Below, piece after piece: positions 44,189 to 45,447 of a stretch of DNA of 45,447 bases. Source of the DNA: Bacteroidaceae bacterium (GTDB lineage: Bacteria > Bacteroidota > Bacteroidia > Bacteroidales > Bacteroidaceae); assembly GCA_017517605.1 (NCBI GenBank), contig JAFWYQ010000007.1, positions 1-45,447 of the forward strand, read 5' to 3'. The translations under genes were made by a program, and so were the position numbers. Under the pieces are notes generated by a model that worked only from the letters and a program-made list of their open reading frames with translations, did not search any database and was not told where the DNA came from. Numbering within the stretch: position 1 is the first letter of the stretch; each line of letters opens with the position of its first letter.

Positions 44189-44827
44189 TTAAGCCTCCTT
44201 CTTTGTTAAAATGTTATCAATAACTTTCAACGAACTTTCAGTCACAACAAGAACGCCTGCGTCCAATACTGAGTAAGTATTCAACGAAGCCGCCAATGCA
44301 ACATTTGCACGTTCCACATTACGAGCTGACAAATATACGTTTTTATTTGCTTCTGGCAAAACAACAAGCGGTTTCTTATCCAAAACTTTAAGATTTTTAG
44401 CTAAATTTACAAAATCTTTAGTTTTCGGAGCCTCAAATGTGAAATCTTCAACTACAACAATAGCATTCTCCTGAGCCTTGTATGACAGAGCAGAACGACG
44501 GGCCAAAGCCTTTACTTTCTTGTTCAACTTGAAGCCATAGTCACGGGGTTGGGGACCAAACACGCGCGCACCACCTACCAATACCGGTGAGTTGATGTCA
44601 CCACGACGTGCACCGCCGCCACCTTTCTGACGACCCAACTTGCGGGTAGAACCGCTGATTTCGCTTCTCTCTTTTGACTTGTGAGTACCCTGACGCTGAT
44701 TGGCCATAAATTGCTTTACGTCCAAGTAGATAGCGTGGTCGTTAGGCTCAATGCCGAAGATAGATTCGTTCAACGTAATCTTTCTTCCGGTGTCTTCACC
44801 TTTAATATTTAATACGTTAACTTCCAT
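44189..44827 (-). CDS. rplD: 50S ribosomal protein L4
   Basis: 212 residues. The tunnel-lining loop ([18 protein letters not shown]) and [21 protein letters not shown] are diagnostic of uL4. In E. coli this protein autoregulates the S10 operon. The ATG overlaps the rplC stop by one nt (TAATG), consistent with coupled translation. Confidence 0.98.
   Translation of the reverse strand: MEVNVLNIKGEDTGRKITLNESIFGIEPNDHAIYLDVKQFMANQRQGTHKSKERSEISGSTRKLGRQKGGGGARRGDINSPVLVGGARVFGPQPRDYGFKLNKKVKALARRSALSYKAQENAIVVVEDFTFEAPKTKDFVNLAKNLKVLDKKPLVVLPEANKNVYLSARNVERANVALAASLNTYSVLDAGVLVVTESSLKVIDNILTKKEA
44194..44198 (-). promoter_or_regulatory. strong Shine-Dalgarno for rplW
   Basis: GGAGG inside the last codons of rplD, with 7-nt spacing to the rplW ATG at 44186. 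Confidence 0.6.
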
Positions 44828-45444
44828 TATTTCTCAATTATTACGATTGAACCTTTGCAACCCGGAACAGAACCCTTAATCATAAGGATGTTGTGCTCGG
44901 GAATTACTTTTAATACTTGCAAGTTGTGTGTAGTCACACGGTCACCGCCCATCTGGCCGCCCATGCGCATACCCTTGAACACCTTTGCGGGATAAGAACA
45001 TGCACCGATTGAACCCGGCTTGCGAGCACGGTTGTGCTGTCCGTGAGTAGTCTGACCTACACCACCGAAACCATGTCTCTTAACTACACCCTGGAAGCCT
45101 TTACCCTTAGAGGTACCGATCACGTCCACGAAAGCTGGATCATTGAACAGCTCTACAGTGAGGGTATCACCCAAGTTTAACTCACTTTCAAAATCCTTGA
45201 ACTCGGCCAAGTGTCTCTTCGGAGTTACACCAGCTTTCTTGAAGTGTCCCATCATAGGCTTGGTTGTATTCTTCTCCTTAGCCTCCTGGAAACCGAGCTG
45301 AACAGCTGCATAGCCGTCCTTCTCTACACTTTTAATCTGAGTAACTACACAAGGACCTACTTCGATAACAGTGCATGGAACATTCTTACCATCGGCACTG
45401 AAAACGGATGTCATTCCGATTTTTTTTCCTAATAATCCTGGCAT
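44827..45444 (-). CDS. rplC: 50S ribosomal protein L3
   Basis: 205 residues. [15 protein letters not shown] is the standard start, so the gene is complete although only 3 nt remain before the window edge. Motif [20 protein letters not shown] contains the Gln that PrmB methylates in proteobacteria. uL3 approaches the peptidyl-transferase centre. rpsJ and further upstream genes of the cluster would lie outside the window. Confidence 0.97.
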   Translation of the reverse strand: MPGLLGKKIGMTSVFSADGKNVPCTVIEVGPCVVTQIKSVEKDGYAAVQLGFQEAKEKNTTKPMMGHFKKAGVTPKRHLAEFKDFESELNLGDTLTVELFNDPAFVDVIGTSKGKGFQGVVKRHGFGGVGQTTHGQHNRARKPGSIGACSYPAKVFKGMRMGGQMGGDRVTTHNLQVLKVIPEHNILMIKGSVPGCKGSIVIIEK

Positions 45445-45447
45445 TTC

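Overview
The window looks like chromosome from a gut-type Bacteroidota, most likely family Bacteroidaceae. The partial 16S 5' end, Bacteroides-type promoters (TTTG / TAnnTTTG), paired SusC/SusD genes, acidic residues after lipoprotein cysteines, and the secY-map-infA-rpmJ-rpsM-rpsK-rpsD-rpoA-rplQ order all agree. The sequence alone does not fix genus or species.

Layout. Positions 1-458 hold the 5' end of a leftward rRNA operon with its leader and promoter. After a low-complexity tract (602-700) comes a rightward tRNA-Phe with its own promoter and terminator, then a class I fumarase (1024-2664). Positions 2862-10907 carry four rightward genes for exported proteins: a large FN3/carboxypeptidase-regulatory-like protein, an Omp28-like protein with a CxxC motif, a secreted protein of unknown function, and a PorT-family beta-barrel. 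Three of them end in C-terminal domains resembling type IX secretion signals. The gaps between the last three, and the gap after the PorT-like gene, are packed with dispersed palindromic repeats (8256-8406, 10041-10163, 10911-11401).

Positions 11472-28276 are the most distinctive part: a leftward, tightly spaced seven-gene cluster in the order fasciclin - SusC - SusD - fasciclin - fasciclin - SusC - SusD. It has two complete SusCD transporter pairs and three large lipoproteins with FAS1 (fasciclin) repeats. There is no glycoside hydrolase, peptidase, sigma/anti-sigma pair or hybrid two-component regulator. All five predicted lipoproteins have acidic residues just after the lipidated Cys, as expected for surface display. 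I read it as a non-canonical SusCD locus in which FAS1 proteins take the place of the usual surface glycan-binding proteins and enzymes. Its ligand is unknown. A perfect 14-bp palindrome at 28530-28543 is a candidate operator.

Positions 29041-30318 encode an O-acetylhomoserine sulfhydrylase (MetY). Positions 30958-45444 are the leftward ribosomal protein supercluster (S10-spc-alpha type) from rplC to rplQ, including secY, map, infA and rpoA. It includes two genes shorter than 60 codons (rpmD, rpmJ). A 124-nt structured leader before rpsD is a candidate S4 autoregulatory site. A few genes have strong Shine-Dalgarno sequences, unlike most genes in the window.
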